Below are positions 44,949 through 56,260 of a stretch of DNA of 64,000 nucleotides, piece after piece. The stretch is from contig DXFP01000053.1 of assembly GCA_019114385.1 (NCBI GenBank), forward strand, positions 1-64,000, given 5' to 3'. Under the pieces are notes generated by a model that saw only the letters and a program-made list of their open reading frames with translations, made no database searches and was not told the DNA's origin. The number at the start of each line of letters is the position of its first letter. Positions within the stretch are counted from its first letter, which is position 1. The translations under genes were made by a program, and so were the position numbers. The stretch comes from Candidatus Ligilactobacillus excrementigallinarum (GTDB taxonomy: Bacteria; Bacillota; Bacilli; Lactobacillales; Lactobacillaceae).

Positions 44949-45617
44949 ATGGCAGGCGAAAGAGAAAAGCGACAAAAAAAGGCAGAAAAGGCAACTCATG
45001 AATTAATTGAAGCAATTGATAAGGATCCATACAAAGTAGATAATTATTATGAACTCAGTACAATTTTGACGGAAATGCAAAGTTTTCCGCAAGCAGAAGA
45101 GTTATTGAAAAAAGCATTAACTATTTTTAAAGCGGATTCTGAACAAAGTCTCTTACATTATGGATTGGGTAATGTGTTTTATAGTGCTGGTTTATATAAA
45201 GAAGCTACACAAGAATTTCAAAATGTAAAAGATGAAACTTTAAAAAATCAAGCTTATTTGATGCTGGGCCAAACATATTATGTCCAAAATCAATATCAGC
45301 AAGCCTTAGTTTTTGCATTAACTGCAAGTGAAGCGATGCCGCAAGATAAGGCTCCGAAGATTTTGCTTGCGGATTGCTTTTTAGCGACTGGTGATTTTGA
45401 ACAAGCAAAGCATTACTATTTAGAAGCGTTAAAAATTGATGCGCAAGATAAGCATACTCTGTTTCAACTTGGAGTAATTGCCTTTACAAAAGAATCACAA
45501 ACGGCAGGAGAAAAATATTTTCAACAAGTAAGGAAAATTGATCAAAATTATTATCAAAAGATGATGTCACGACTAAGTGATTTGCAAAAAGCGATTAAGT
45601 CAAAGGATGAAAACTGA
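44949..45617 (+). CDS. Tetratricopeptide repeat protein
   Basis: TPR-like repeats; between histidine phosphatase and recD2; start could be 44940 or 44949. Confidence 0.85.
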   Translation: MAGEREKRQKKAEKATHELIEAIDKDPYKVDNYYELSTILTEMQSFPQAEELLKKALTIFKADSEQSLLHYGLGNVFYSAGLYKEATQEFQNVKDETLKNQAYLMLGQTYYVQNQYQQALVFALTASEAMPQDKAPKILLADCFLATGDFEQAKHYYLEALKIDAQDKHTLFQLGVIAFTKESQTAGEKYFQQVRKIDQNYYQKMMSRLSDLQKAIKSKDEN

Positions 45618-45620
45618 TAA

Positions 45621-48059
45621 ATGAACGATGAATTGATTCAAGATCAAGAACAATATGTTATTGGCAGAGTAAAAAATATCTTTTTTCAAAATAATGATAA
45701 TTTCTATAAAGTATTGTTGGTAAGTGTAGAAGAAAATAATTTTACTTGGAAAGAGCATACGATTACAGTTGTTGGAAATTTTGCCAATATCCAAGAAGAT
45801 GAAAAATATAAATTTACTGGAAAACTTGTTAAACATCTCAAATATGGAGAACAGCTTAGTGCACGCAGTTTTGAAGTGCAGATGCCTAATACTACGGAAG
45901 GTCTGATTAATTATTTTTCAAGTGATAAATTTCCTGGAATTGGGAAAAAGACTGCTGAAATGATTGTAAATACATTGGGAGATAATGCATTGCAATTATT
46001 GATTCAAGATCCAGAAAGAGCAGAACATCTTGGATTAAGTAAGCGTCAAACTGAAACTTTAAAAGCAGCGGTAGAAGACCATAATCAAACAGATACGATT
46101 TTAATTGCATTAAATAATTACGGTTTTTCAAACAATTTATCTGCTAAAATTTTTGCTAAATATCATGAAAAAGCTTTAGAGGTAATTAATGAAAATCCAT
46201 ATCGGCTTTCAATTGAAATTGACGGAGTTGGTTTTATTAAGGCGGATCAAATTGCTCAAGAATTAGGAATTGAAGCAGATTCAAATTTAAGAATTAGTGG
46301 TGCAATCATTCAAGTATTAAACGAATTATGCTATGAGTCTGGTAATACATACGCTGAATCCAAACAAGTAATTGAGAAAGCAATTTTATTGCTAGAAAAG
46401 GGCAGACAAGTTGAAATTGTTCCTGATCAAGTAGCAGATGAAATTATCAAGTTAGAAAATCAGCATAAAATAGTTGCTGATCAAAAACATATTTATCTGA
46501 AAAGACTGTACCATGAAGAACATGGGATTGCGAATAAAATTTATACAATTTGTTCTAACCAAGAACAGAAGAATTATGATCAAGTCAAATTACGTAAATT
46601 ATTAACGAAGATTGAAAAGCAGCTTAAAATTCAATTCGATGAAATTCAAGAAGATGCAATTTTTACAGCAATTAATTCGCGATGTTTCTTACTTACAGGT
46701 GGTCCTGGGACCGGGAAAACAACAATCATTAATGGAATAGTGGCATTGTTTGCTGAATTGAATGGGATTGATTTAAATAAAATAAAACAGCAAAAAGATG
46801 ATTCACAATCTCCAATTTTATTAGCTGCTCCAACGGGACGAGCTGCAAAAAGAATGAGTGAGACAACTGGCTTACCAGCAAAAACAATTCATCGCTTATT
46901 AGGAATCAATGGCCATGATGAAGATTATTCAGAAAACAAAGTTGATGAATTATCTGGTGATTTGTTAATTATTGATGAGACATCAATGGTTGATACTGAA
47001 TTAATGGATATCTTATTAGGCGCAATTCCTTATAATATGCAAGTTATTTTTGTTGGAGATAAAGATCAGTTGCCTTCTGTAGGACCGGGACAGGTTTTTG
47101 CTGATTTGTTAGCAAGCAATCAGATTCCGAAAAAAGAGCTTACGAAAATCTATCGGCAATCAAAGGACTCATCGATTGTAGAATTATCGCACCATATTCA
47201 AGAAGGCGAGTTGCCTAAAGACTTTACTAAGCAATTTGCTGATCGTTCATTTATTCCATGTCATGCTTTTCAAGTGCAACATGTATTAGAGCAAATTATA
47301 CGTAAATGGCTTGCAAAGGGATATAAAATTCAAGATTTTCAAGTACTTGCACCAATGTATAAGGGTGAAGCAGGAATTGATCGATTAAATAGTGAAATTC
47401 AACAGATTGTAAACCCAGCAAATCCTAAGCGAAAGGAAATCAAGGTTAATCAACAGATTTTTCGAATTGGAGATCGGGTTCTGCAATTAGTCAATGATCC
47501 AGAAAAAAATATCTTTAACGGTGATATTGGAAAAATAATTGGAATTGATTTAAAAAATGTAAAAAAACATGTTCCTGTTGACAAGTTAATTGTTGATTTT
47601 GATGGTAATGAGGTGTCGTACGAAAGAAAAAATTGGAACCAAATAACTCTTGCGTATTGTATGTCAATTCATAAGTCACAAGGGGGAGAATTTCCATGTG
47701 TTGTGATGCCGATGGTACGGCAATTTTCACGGATGTTTGCACGTAATTTATTATATACTGGAATAAGTCGAGCAAAGCAGAAACTGATTTTACTTGGAGA
47801 ACAGGAAGCTTTTGAAGCATGTGTTAATAAAGTGTCGTCTAACCGTCAAACAGGATTAAAAGAAATGCTTTGGGCAGTATTTGGAGTAGAAACTCCAGAA
47901 GCAATTGATATGGAAAAAGAAAGTAAGATTGATTCAGAAACTGCCTCAACTGATTCAGAATCGTATATTTTAACAGAAGATTTGATTAAAGCAGATCAAA
48001 TTGATCCAATGATTGGGATGCATGGAGTAAAACCAAGTGATTTTATTGAAGCAAAATAA
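45621..48059 (+). CDS. recD2: RecD-like ATP-dependent DNA helicase RecD2
   Basis: LTGGPGTGKTTIINGIV, LLIIDETSMVDTELM, YCMSIHKSQGGEF. Confidence 0.95.
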   Translation: MNDELIQDQEQYVIGRVKNIFFQNNDNFYKVLLVSVEENNFTWKEHTITVVGNFANIQEDEKYKFTGKLVKHLKYGEQLSARSFEVQMPNTTEGLINYFSSDKFPGIGKKTAEMIVNTLGDNALQLLIQDPERAEHLGLSKRQTETLKAAVEDHNQTDTILIALNNYGFSNNLSAKIFAKYHEKALEVINENPYRLSIEIDGVGFIKADQIAQELGIEADSNLRISGAIIQVLNELCYESGNTYAESKQVIEKAILLLEKGRQVEIVPDQVADEIIKLENQHKIVADQKHIYLKRLYHEEHGIANKIYTICSNQEQKNYDQVKLRKLLTKIEKQLKIQFDEIQEDAIFTAINSRCFLLTGGPGTGKTTIINGIVALFAELNGIDLNKIKQQKDDSQSPILLAAPTGRAAKRMSETTGLPAKTIHRLLGINGHDEDYSENKVDELSGDLLIIDETSMVDTELMDILLGAIPYNMQVIFVGDKDQLPSVGPGQVFADLLASNQIPKKELTKIYRQSKDSSIVELSHHIQEGELPKDFTKQFADRSFIPCHAFQVQHVLEQIIRKWLAKGYKIQDFQVLAPMYKGEAGIDRLNSEIQQIVNPANPKRKEIKVNQQIFRIGDRVLQLVNDPEKNIFNGDIGKIIGIDLKNVKKHVPVDKLIVDFDGNEVSYERKNWNQITLAYCMSIHKSQGGEFPCVVMPMVRQFSRMFARNLLYTGISRAKQKLILLGEQEAFEACVNKVSSNRQTGLKEMLWAVFGVETPEAIDMEKESKIDSETASTDSESYILTEDLIKADQIDPMIGMHGVKPSDFIEAK

Positions 48060-48063
48060 ATCC

Positions 48064-48220
48064 AAAAAAAGAGGTTGTGACATAAGTCCAGCCTCTATTT
48101 CTATATTCACATAATCGAGTTCTAAAACAAACAGGCATATCTGTAAATTCAAAAACCTCCGAATCTTTGCTGTGTAATTCGTTCGGTTTTTTCCTTACTT
48201 AGGATGTTTTGTCACACCTT
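48064..48220 (+). repeat. Copy 7 (full length) of dispersed intergenic repeat
   Basis: aaaaaaagaggttgtgacataagtccagcctct...ataatcgagttctaaaacaaacaggcatatctgtaaattcaaaaa...ggatgttttgtcacacctt. Confidence 0.8.
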
Positions 48221-48231
48221 CCTTTTGGATG

Positions 48232-49188
48232 CTATTCTTTTCTACGGTCAGCAGGGGAAACACTGTCAATATTTACCCAAAGTGGATAATCAACCATTTT
48301 TAAATATAAATCATTATATTTTCCACCAACTTCACGACTATCAATTTGTGTCTGTTCAAGTGAGTTAACAGTTAAATGCATATTATTTGCACGAAATTGA
48401 TGAACAAATGGTAATTTTAATGGATCAGAAAAACGCGAGATAAGTAAGAAAATCATAAACGTGAAAATATTAACCCGATCAATAATTACTAAATCTAACG
48501 GATCGTGATCACTTGTGAAGTCACTTTCATGTGCGTGATTGCGTAAATTAACAATAAATGCTCTTTTATAAAATTTATATTTATGTCCAATTCTCAAGGT
48601 TACTTTAAATGAATCTAAGCTATTATAATATGCTTTACAAAGATTAATAAAATCAGCAAGCCATTTGATATGGTTACGTAACCAATGATGCTTTTCTCGA
48701 CTACGAATATTGGCTAACATTGCACCCAAACCAATTGAATAACTATCTAAAAAATAACCCGTTTCTTCATGATTTGTTTCATAGTACTGAACTAGAGAAT
48801 ACTTTTCTGGTTCAGTGGTTTCAAGAATTTGTTTAAGTGCAATCAAAGGATTTCGTGCAATCCCTATTTCATCTGCAAATTGATGATGTTGACCCACACT
48901 AATAAATCCAATTGGAAGATTAACCACATCAGCTTCTTTTATTCCTGAAAGTACTTCATTTAATGTACCGGTTCCGCCAATAACAATGATGACATACCTT
49001 TTATAATCTGCATATTTTAATTGATGCAAAAATGACATGCTGTATTCTTTTGCATCCCCGACCTTAGTAGTTTCTTGAGAACGATAATCAATTTTTTGGT
49101 CATCTAATGATTTTTTTACTTTTTGCCAGTCTTTTTGTGCCTTTCCATAATTCGCATGTGGATTGGCAATGATATAAAATGACTTCAT
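48232..49188 (-). CDS. dagK: Diacylglycerol kinase (DagK/YegS-like lipid kinase)
   Basis: MKSFYIIANPHANYGKAQKDW, IIVIGGTGTLNEVLSG; start moved from 49224. Confidence 0.85.
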   Translation of the reverse strand: MKSFYIIANPHANYGKAQKDWQKVKKSLDDQKIDYRSQETTKVGDAKEYSMSFLHQLKYADYKRYVIIVIGGTGTLNEVLSGIKEADVVNLPIGFISVGQHHQFADEIGIARNPLIALKQILETTEPEKYSLVQYYETNHEETGYFLDSYSIGLGAMLANIRSREKHHWLRNHIKWLADFINLCKAYYNSLDSFKVTLRIGHKYKFYKRAFIVNLRNHAHESDFTSDHDPLDLVIIDRVNIFTFMIFLLISRFSDPLKLPFVHQFRANNMHLTVNSLEQTQIDSREVGGKYNDLYLKMVDYPLWVNIDSVSPADRRKE

Positions 49189-49326
49189 TCTCTCAACTCC
49201 CATCATTAGTGTCCTACACACCATTATTGCATTATTACAATTGAATTACAAGAGTTTAAAGAAAAATATAAGATAAGAAAATAAAAAGGGAGATACAATT
49301 AGATGTCAGAAACAATTTCAAATATT

Positions 49327-49490
49327 AAAAGAGGCTGGACACAAGTCCAGCCTCTTTTTTTATATCCGCATAACCGGGTTCCAAAACAAACAGGCATGTC
49401 TGTAAATTCAAAAAAATCCGAATCAATACTACGTAATTCGTTCGTTTTTTTCCTTACAATATGCCTGTTTAAGGTGTTTTGTCACACCTT
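49327..49490 (+). repeat. Copy 8 (full length, best-preserved structure) of dispersed intergenic repeat
   Basis: GAGGCTGGACacaaGTCCAGCCTC; AAACAGGCA(49388-49396)/TGCCTGTTT(49462-49470); TGTAA/TTACA; AAGGTGT/ACACCTT. Confidence 0.85.
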
Positions 49491-49499
49491 CTTGATTTG

Positions 49500-51179
49500 T
49501 TAAATTGTTACTAACATTGGTAAAATCATTGGATGTCGTTCTGTTTGTTCAAATAGGAACAACTGTAAATCAGAAATGATAGCATCTTTAATCATTGATT
49601 CTGAAATTTTCTTATTATTTTTCAAAACACGATTAATTGTACGTGCGATCCGTTTCTTTCCTTTACTGATTAATTCACCAGATTCACGCATATAAATAAA
49701 TCCGCGTGATAAGAAATCAGGACCTGCAATAATTTTGTGCTTCTTCATATCGATGGTTGCTACAACAACAACCAATCCTTCTTCAGAAAGTGCACGACGA
49801 TCACGTAGAACAATATTTCCAATATCACCAATTCCTGAACCATCTACATAGACATCACTTGCATTGAAATGTCCTGCAACACGTGCAGAATCAGCAGTTA
49901 ATGCAAGTACATCACCATTTTCAAGAATGAATGAATGATCTAGCGGTACACCGCATTGTTCTGCTAATTCAGTGTGAATTTTAAGCATACGATACTCACC
50001 ATGAATTGGCATAAAGAATTTTGGCTTAATTAAACGAAGCATTAATTTTTGTTCTTCTTGGCCACCGTGACCGGAAGCATGAATATTATTTACCTTTCCA
50101 TGAATTACATTGGCGCCGGCTTCTTCAAGTTCATTAATAACTCGATTAACACTTGTAGTATTTCCTGGAATAGGAGAACTTGAAAAGACAACTGTATCAC
50201 CTGGTTGAATAGTAACTTGACGGTGAGTACCATTGGCAATTCGACTTAACGCAGCCATTGGTTCACCCTGAGAACCAGTACATAAAATCATAACTTTATT
50301 GGCCGGTAAATTATTAATTTCCCGAGGATCAACAATTGCATCTTCAGGGATATCTAAATATCCAAGTTCACGTCCATTAACAATAGCAGCTTCCATACTT
50401 CTACCAAACACTGCAATTTTACGACCGCGTTTAATAGCGGCATCTGCAGCTTGTTGAATCCGAGAAATATTAGAAGCAAATGTTGCAAAAATAATTCTGC
50501 CATCGACTTTTTCAAAAATGTGGCGGATGGAATGTCCAACCCATTTTTCAGATTTCGTAAAATTAGGAATTTCGGCGTTTGTGCTATCTGAAAGTAAACA
50601 CAATACGCCATCATCACCTAATTTTGCCATTTTTTGAAGGTTAGGTGGTTGGTTAGTAACTGGAGTAAGATCAAACTTATAATCCCCAGTTTCTACAATT
50701 GTTCCAGATGGAGTTTTAACAGCCACTCCCAATGTATCTGGAATTGAGTGAGTAGTTCTGAAAAACGATACGCTTGTTTTTCTGAATTTTAATACAGTAT
50801 TCTCATTAATTTCATGTAACTCAGCATTTCTAAGCAATCCATGTTCTTCTAATTTACTTTTAATCAATGCTAAGGGGAGTGGACCTGCATAAATAGGCAC
50901 ATTCAATTGTTTCAGTAAGTATGGAATTCCACCGATATGATCTTCATGACCGTGTGTAATCACTAAAGCTTTAATTTTTTGTTTATTTGCAATTAAATAT
51001 TGAAAATTAGGGATTACATAATCAATTCCAAGTAAGTCATCTTCTGGAAATTTTATTCCAGCATCAATTACGATAATCTCATCTTGAAATTGGACACCAT
51101 ACATATTTTTGCCAATTTCACCTAAGCCGCCGATTGCAAAAACAGCAGTTTCATTATTTTTAACTTTGAGTTGTTTCAT
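49500..51179 (-). CDS. rnjA: Ribonuclease J (RNase J1)
   Basis: [31 protein letters not shown] beta-CASP metallo-beta-lactamase. Confidence 0.95.
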   Translation of the reverse strand: MKQLKVKNNETAVFAIGGLGEIGKNMYGVQFQDEIIVIDAGIKFPEDDLLGIDYVIPNFQYLIANKQKIKALVITHGHEDHIGGIPYLLKQLNVPIYAGPLPLALIKSKLEEHGLLRNAELHEINENTVLKFRKTSVSFFRTTHSIPDTLGVAVKTPSGTIVETGDYKFDLTPVTNQPPNLQKMAKLGDDGVLCLLSDSTNAEIPNFTKSEKWVGHSIRHIFEKVDGRIIFATFASNISRIQQAADAAIKRGRKIAVFGRSMEAAIVNGRELGYLDIPEDAIVDPREINNLPANKVMILCTGSQGEPMAALSRIANGTHRQVTIQPGDTVVFSSSPIPGNTTSVNRVINELEEAGANVIHGKVNNIHASGHGGQEEQKLMLRLIKPKFFMPIHGEYRMLKIHTELAEQCGVPLDHSFILENGDVLALTADSARVAGHFNASDVYVDGSGIGDIGNIVLRDRRALSEEGLVVVVATIDMKKHKIIAGPDFLSRGFIYMRESGELISKGKKRIARTINRVLKNNKKISESMIKDAIISDLQLFLFEQTERHPMILPMLVTI

Positions 51180-51182
51180 AGG

Positions 51183-51395
51183 CTAAAACTCCGTTAATTT
51201 GAAGTTCTCGCTTTGTTTTTCATAGTCTAAAGTTTTTTCATCTAAGCCTTCGATGAATTCAACATTATATTCAGTATTTTCTTCAACTAATAAACGAGCT
51301 TCAACTTCTGACTTAGCTTCTAAATACAAAGTTTCAGTATTTTCACGACGAGGATTGATTCTCTTTGTTGGTTGATAATAAACTTTAAAAATCAT
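51183..51395 (-). CDS. rpoY: RNA polymerase epsilon subunit (DUF1447)
   Basis: [34 protein letters not shown]; upstream of rnjA. Confidence 0.93.
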   Translation of the reverse strand: MIFKVYYQPTKRINPRRENTETLYLEAKSEVEARLLVEENTEYNVEFIEGLDEKTLDYEKQSENFKLTEF

Positions 51396-51601
51396 TTTTT
51401 ATATCTCCTTTGATAAATTTCATTTTATTGTAATAGTTAATTACAATATTTTCCGAACAAGAATTGCTTTCACAATATTTAATACTATTTTATCATATTG
51501 ACGAAATTAAGTATAGAAAGCTGAATGATTTATTAATAAGAAATAGTTGATTTAGCGATTTGAATGCAGATGAATTATAATAAATGTAGTAGGTGATTGA
51601 G

Positions 51602-52084
51602 ATGCTAAAAATATTTTTAATTCTTGTATTAATTTTGATAATTGGATTTGTTTTAGTAATTATTAAAAAACAAAAACAACGTAAAGCATTGTTGTTATTA
51701 CAAAAGGAAAGTCAAAAGATAACCAATCAAGCGTTTAATTTTGCTATTCAGCACATAGATGAAATTAAGTTAGATGATTCAACCAAAGTTAGTTCAGAAT
51801 TTGTATCTAATGTATGGGGTAATCGAGTGACTGCTTTTGAATATTCAATTGATGTTCCTGGAATTGAAACCACAGAACTTAATTTAATAAAAAATGAATT
51901 ACAGCAGCAATTGGATATTTATGCTAAAAGTCATCAATTAAAGCAATATGAACAACATCCAGTATTTATAGTTTCTGATATTTGGATTTTTGCAAATGTT
52001 TTGCATATTGATGTTTCTCATATTACAAACCAAGTAACATGGGCATATATTCAAGACATTGAAAAATCTGATCGAACAAAATAA
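51602..52084 (+). CDS. Hypothetical membrane-anchored protein
   Basis: N-terminal TM, no recognised domain. Confidence 0.65.
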   Translation: MLKIFLILVLILIIGFVLVIIKKQKQRKALLLLQKESQKITNQAFNFAIQHIDEIKLDDSTKVSSEFVSNVWGNRVTAFEYSIDVPGIETTELNLIKNELQQQLDIYAKSHQLKQYEQHPVFIVSDIWIFANVLHIDVSHITNQVTWAYIQDIEKSDRTK

Positions 52085-52097
52085 TAAATAAAAATTA

Positions 52098-52267
52098 AAA
52101 TGTAATAAAACATAAAAACGAGTATTCTATAAGTAATAAATCAAATGAACTATGAAGTAAGGATTTGCGGAATTTTAAGCTTACAGATATACTTGTTTTT
52201 TTGAACGCAAATAAATAATATATAGTGAGAATAAAAAAGGTTGGACCTATGTCACAGCCTTTTTTAT
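52098..52267 (-). repeat. Copy 9 (full length, inverted) of dispersed intergenic repeat
   Basis: AAAAACGAGTAT(52114-52125)/ATACTTGTTTTT(52189-52200); terminal hairpin aaaaaaggttggacctatgtcacagcctttttt. Confidence 0.8.
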
Positions 52268-52271
52268 CAAA

Positions 52272-52829
52272 TTATTCTAATATTAATGTACCTTCTGGAG
52301 CTTCAAAAGGATTGTCTTTATTAATATGATCAAAGAAAAGAATTCCGTTTAAGTGATCGATTTCATGTTGTACAACAATTGCTGGATAACCTTTAAGACG
52401 GTCAATATGTTCATTTCCTTCTAAGTCATACCAACGTAATTTAATTCGATTAGCACGAGGAACATATCCGGGAACCTCACGATCAACTGAAAGACAACCT
52501 TCCCCTTCAGCCAGGGCTGCTTTTTGAACAGATTCGCTGATAATTGTGGGATTGACTAAAACATGTTTAAATTCTGGTTTCTCACCTTCGGGACCTGGAA
52601 CTAAAACAGCTGTCATTCGAATTGACTGATTAACTTGCGGAGCAGCGAGACCTACTCCAGCTCTTAATTTGTACTTTTTAGCAATTTCTTCATCCTGACT
52701 ATTTTCTAAGAATTCCATTAACTGTGCTGCTAGTTTTTGCTTTTCATCAGATAATGGAAAAGTAACTTTTTCAGCACGTTTACGTAAAGTAGGGTGACCT
52801 TCACGAATGATATCATCCATTGTAATCAC
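52272..52829 (-). CDS. def: Peptide deformylase
   Basis: [23 protein letters not shown]. Confidence 0.96.
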   Translation of the reverse strand: MITMDDIIREGHPTLRKRAEKVTFPLSDEKQKLAAQLMEFLENSQDEEIAKKYKLRAGVGLAAPQVNQSIRMTAVLVPGPEGEKPEFKHVLVNPTIISESVQKAALAEGEGCLSVDREVPGYVPRANRIKLRWYDLEGNEHIDRLKGYPAIVVQHEIDHLNGILFFDHINKDNPFEAPEGTLILE

Positions 52830-52924
52830 TAGTTGATTCCTCCTGACATTTTATTCTTTACCATCTATGATAGCACAAAGTATAATAAATTTAAGTGCAA
52901 ACATAAATGAAAAGGGTGAACATT

Positions 52925-53203
52925 TTGGAAAATAATTATGCATATCCATTAATGCCAGAATGGAGTAAGGATGAGATCATTAAAATGGTAGAGTTTTATG
53001 CTGCTGTTGAACAAGCAAATACAACTGGAATTGATAGAGAAAACTTTTTAAAAAAGGTAGCAGAGTATCACAAAATTGAGCCGTCAATTGCAGCTCAAAA
53101 GCAGCTTGATCGTGAATTTAAGACTGTTTCGGGTTTAAGCATTTATCAGACGATTAAGGCTGCAAATGAAACAACGAAAAAATGGTTGAAAGTGAGGAAG
53201 TGA
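52925..53203 (+). CDS. UPF0223 family protein
   Basis: NYAYPLMPEWSKDEIIKMVEFYAAVEQA; TTG start after AAAAGGG. Confidence 0.85.
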   Translation: MENNYAYPLMPEWSKDEIIKMVEFYAAVEQANTTGIDRENFLKKVAEYHKIEPSIAAQKQLDREFKTVSGLSIYQTIKAANETTKKWLKVRK

Positions 53204-53204
53204 G

Positions 53205-53975
53205 ATGAAGTGGGAAGAAATTGATGAAATTATTAAACCATTAATGTTTGATGCACGAAAAAAAGTATTACAAAGTTTTAGTCAGCAACTTGATGTTCAA
53301 ACTAAGTCCAATAAGAATGACTTAGTTACAAATATGGATAAAGCAATTGAAAAATTTTATATTGATAATTTACATGCAAAGTTTCCGAAGGCTAAAATTT
53401 TAGGAGAAGAAAGTCAAAAAGATAAATTTGAAGATTCAACAGATTTATTTTTTGTGATTGATCCAATTGATGGAACAATGAATTTCGTTAAACAAAAAGC
53501 ACATTTTGCTAGCATGATTGCTGTTTTTGATCACCAAAAACCTGTTTTAGGATATATCATGGATATGACAGCTGGAGAATTGTATTGGGGCGGTCCTTCA
53601 GTCGGGGTATACCGAAATTTTGAAAAATTGCAAGCTCCATCGAATTTATCTTTAGCAGATGGGTTAATAGGAATGGGATTACCGATGCTTTTAAATCCTA
53701 ATTCTGGAATGGCAGATGTTGCTCGTCAAAGTTCAGGAGTGCGCATGTATGGCAGTGCCGGAATTGAATTTATACACGTGCTAAATGGTGAAACTTTGGG
53801 ATATGTTTCAAAATTACATGCCTGGGATTATGCTGCTGGAAAAATTTTGGCAGAGACACTTGATTTAACCGTTGAGGCAATTGACGGAACCGACATAAAT
53901 GTGCTATCATCGAAAGTTGTATTAGTAGCGACAAAAAACGCACAAAAACAAATTAATGAAATTATTAACGCCTAA
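53205..53975 (+). CDS. Inositol monophosphatase family protein
   Basis: ILGEESQ, FVIDPIDGTMNFV, AWDYAAGKIL. Confidence 0.93.
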   Translation: MKWEEIDEIIKPLMFDARKKVLQSFSQQLDVQTKSNKNDLVTNMDKAIEKFYIDNLHAKFPKAKILGEESQKDKFEDSTDLFFVIDPIDGTMNFVKQKAHFASMIAVFDHQKPVLGYIMDMTAGELYWGGPSVGVYRNFEKLQAPSNLSLADGLIGMGLPMLLNPNSGMADVARQSSGVRMYGSAGIEFIHVLNGETLGYVSKLHAWDYAAGKILAETLDLTVEAIDGTDINVLSSKVVLVATKNAQKQINEIINA

Positions 53976-53980
53976 ATGCT

Positions 53981-54010
53981 AACTGTGGCTGTTTGTCACA
54001 GTTTTTTTAT
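53981..54010 (+). terminator. Rho-independent terminator
   Basis: AACTGTG-gctgtttgt-CACAGTT-TTTTT. Confidence 0.7.
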
Positions 54011-54104
54011 GAATATCATTGAAAATTAAGCGATTCTTTTTCATGATTTGTGAAAATTAAATGCATTTTTGGTTTGTAAAGGTTAACTGAAAGGAAGAAA
54101 TATA

Positions 54105-55946
54105 GTGAAAAGACGTGAAGATATTCGAAACGTTGCCATTATCGCACACGTTGACCACGGTAAAACTACTTTGGTTAATGAATTATTAAAGCAGTCAAAT
54201 ACATTGGATGATCATACTGAAATTAGCGATCGTGCAATGGATTCAAACGATATTGAAAAGGAACGTGGAATTACAATCCTTTCAAAGAATACTGCTGTAA
54301 AATATGGCGACAAACAAATTAATATTTTGGATACTCCAGGGCATGCTGACTTTGGTGGTGAAGTAGAACGAATCATGAAAATGGTTGATGGGGTATTATT
54401 AGTTGTTGATGCCTTTGAAGGTACAATGCCTCAAACACGTTTTGTTTTGAAAAAAGCTTTGGATCAACATTTAACTCCAATTGTTGTAATTAACAAAATC
54501 GACCGTCAAGGTGCTCGTCCAGAAGAAGTTGTTGATGAAGTTCTTGATTTATTCATTGAATTAGGTGCTGACGAAGATCAATTAGATTTTCCTGTAATCT
54601 ATGCTTCTGCAATGAATGGAACAACATCGATGGACCCAGACCCATCAACTCAAGAACACACTATGGATCCAATTTTTAATACGATTTTGGATACAATTCC
54701 TGCACCAATTGATAATTCTGACGAACCATTACAATTCCAAGTTGCAATGCTTGACTATAACGACTTTGTTGGTCGAATCGGAATTGGTCGTGTATTCCGC
54801 GGAACAATTAAAGTTGGTGACCAAGTTACAGTTATGAAACTTGATGGCTCACAACAAAACTTCCGGGTAACTAAGTTATTTGGTTTCATGGGATTGAATC
54901 AAGTTGAAATTCAAGAAGCCAAAGCAGGAGATTTAATCGCTGTTTCTGGGATGGAAGAAATTAATGTCGGTGAAACAGTATGTCCTGTTGATCATCCAGA
55001 CGCATTGCCAATTTTGCGGATTGATCCACCTACATTACAAATGACATTTATGCAAAGTGATTCACCATTTGTTGGTAAAGATGGAGACAATGTTACTGCA
55101 CGTAAATTGGAAGATCGTTTAAAAAAGCAACTGCATACAGATGTATCTTTGAAAGTTGAAGATACAGATTCACCTGATGCATGGACGGTTTCTGGACGTG
55201 GTGAATTACACTTGTCAATTTTGATTGAAGAATTACGTCGTGAAGGCTTTGAATTATCAGTTTCACGTCCTAAGGTTATTTACCGTGAAATTGACGGCAA
55301 ATTATGTGAACCGTTTGAAGCAGTTACAATTGATACTCCGGATGAATATACAGGTTCAATTATTGACTCTCTTGCTCAACGTAAAGGTGAAATGAAGAAC
55401 ATGGAACCTAATGGAAATGGTCAAACACGGCTTGAATTTTCAGTACCAACACGTGGTTTAATTGGATATGATTCACAATTCTTATCAATGACACGCGGAT
55501 ATGGTATTTTGAATCACACATTTGATGAATATAAACCTGTAATTCGAAACTGGGAACCAGGTCGTCGAAATGGTGCATTAGTTTCAATTAATCAAGGAAA
55601 AGCAACAACATACGCTATTATGGGTGTTGAAGGCCGTGGTACAATTTACGTTGACCCAGGTACAGAAGTTTATGAAGGTATGATTGTTGGTAAATCATCT
55701 CGCGAACGTGATATCTCAGTTAATGTAACAAAGGGTAAGAATCTGACAAACGTGCGTGCAGCTGCTAAAGATCAAACTGCAACAATCAAGACTCCAGAAC
55801 ATCTTACACTTGAAGAAAGTATGGAATTCTTAAATGAAGACGAATTGCTTGAAGTTACACCAAATCACTTGCGGCTACGGAAGCGTATCTTAAATACTAA
55901 TGAACGTGAAAAGGCTGCAAAACGTGAAAAAAAAGCTAAGCAATAA
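54105..55946 (+). CDS. typA: Translational GTPase TypA/BipA
   Basis: [33 protein letters not shown]. Confidence 0.97.
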   Translation: MKRREDIRNVAIIAHVDHGKTTLVNELLKQSNTLDDHTEISDRAMDSNDIEKERGITILSKNTAVKYGDKQINILDTPGHADFGGEVERIMKMVDGVLLVVDAFEGTMPQTRFVLKKALDQHLTPIVVINKIDRQGARPEEVVDEVLDLFIELGADEDQLDFPVIYASAMNGTTSMDPDPSTQEHTMDPIFNTILDTIPAPIDNSDEPLQFQVAMLDYNDFVGRIGIGRVFRGTIKVGDQVTVMKLDGSQQNFRVTKLFGFMGLNQVEIQEAKAGDLIAVSGMEEINVGETVCPVDHPDALPILRIDPPTLQMTFMQSDSPFVGKDGDNVTARKLEDRLKKQLHTDVSLKVEDTDSPDAWTVSGRGELHLSILIEELRREGFELSVSRPKVIYREIDGKLCEPFEAVTIDTPDEYTGSIIDSLAQRKGEMKNMEPNGNGQTRLEFSVPTRGLIGYDSQFLSMTRGYGILNHTFDEYKPVIRNWEPGRRNGALVSINQGKATTYAIMGVEGRGTIYVDPGTEVYEGMIVGKSSRERDISVNVTKGKNLTNVRAAAKDQTATIKTPEHLTLEESMEFLNEDELLEVTPNHLRLRKRILNTNEREKAAKREKKAKQ

Positions 55947-55961
55947 AAATTATAATTTTAA

Positions 55962-56098
55962 TTAGAGGCTATGACGAAAGTCCAGCCTCTATTTTTATGG
56001 CCGGATAATCGTTTTCCAGAATAAGTAGACTTGTCTGTAAGAAAAATCTGAGTCTTTACTGTATAATTCATTCTTTTTTTCTACAGTATATTTATTTT
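55962..56098 (+). repeat. Copy 10 of dispersed intergenic repeat
   Basis: gaggctatgacgaaagtccagcctctatttttatggccggataatcg...; AATAAGTA/TATTTATT and CTGTA-a-GAAAAA/TTTTTC-TACAG stems. Confidence 0.8.
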
Positions 56099-56260
56099 CG
56101 CGTACTGCCATATTTTCTTTTTTGAAAATTATTTTCTATTTTTGAAGATTTATTTCAAAGTTTTTCATCAATAGATTGAATGTGGTATAATTTTGAAGAA
56201 TATTGATAAAAATAGAAGGGTGGTTACATTAGGTTAATCACTTTAAAACCTAATTTTAAA

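Noticed and set aside
49303-49503. 66-aa ORF MSETISNIKRGWTQ...
   Set aside because: Most of its length is repeat copy 8; not reported as a CDS, only its start region is flagged as a curiosity.
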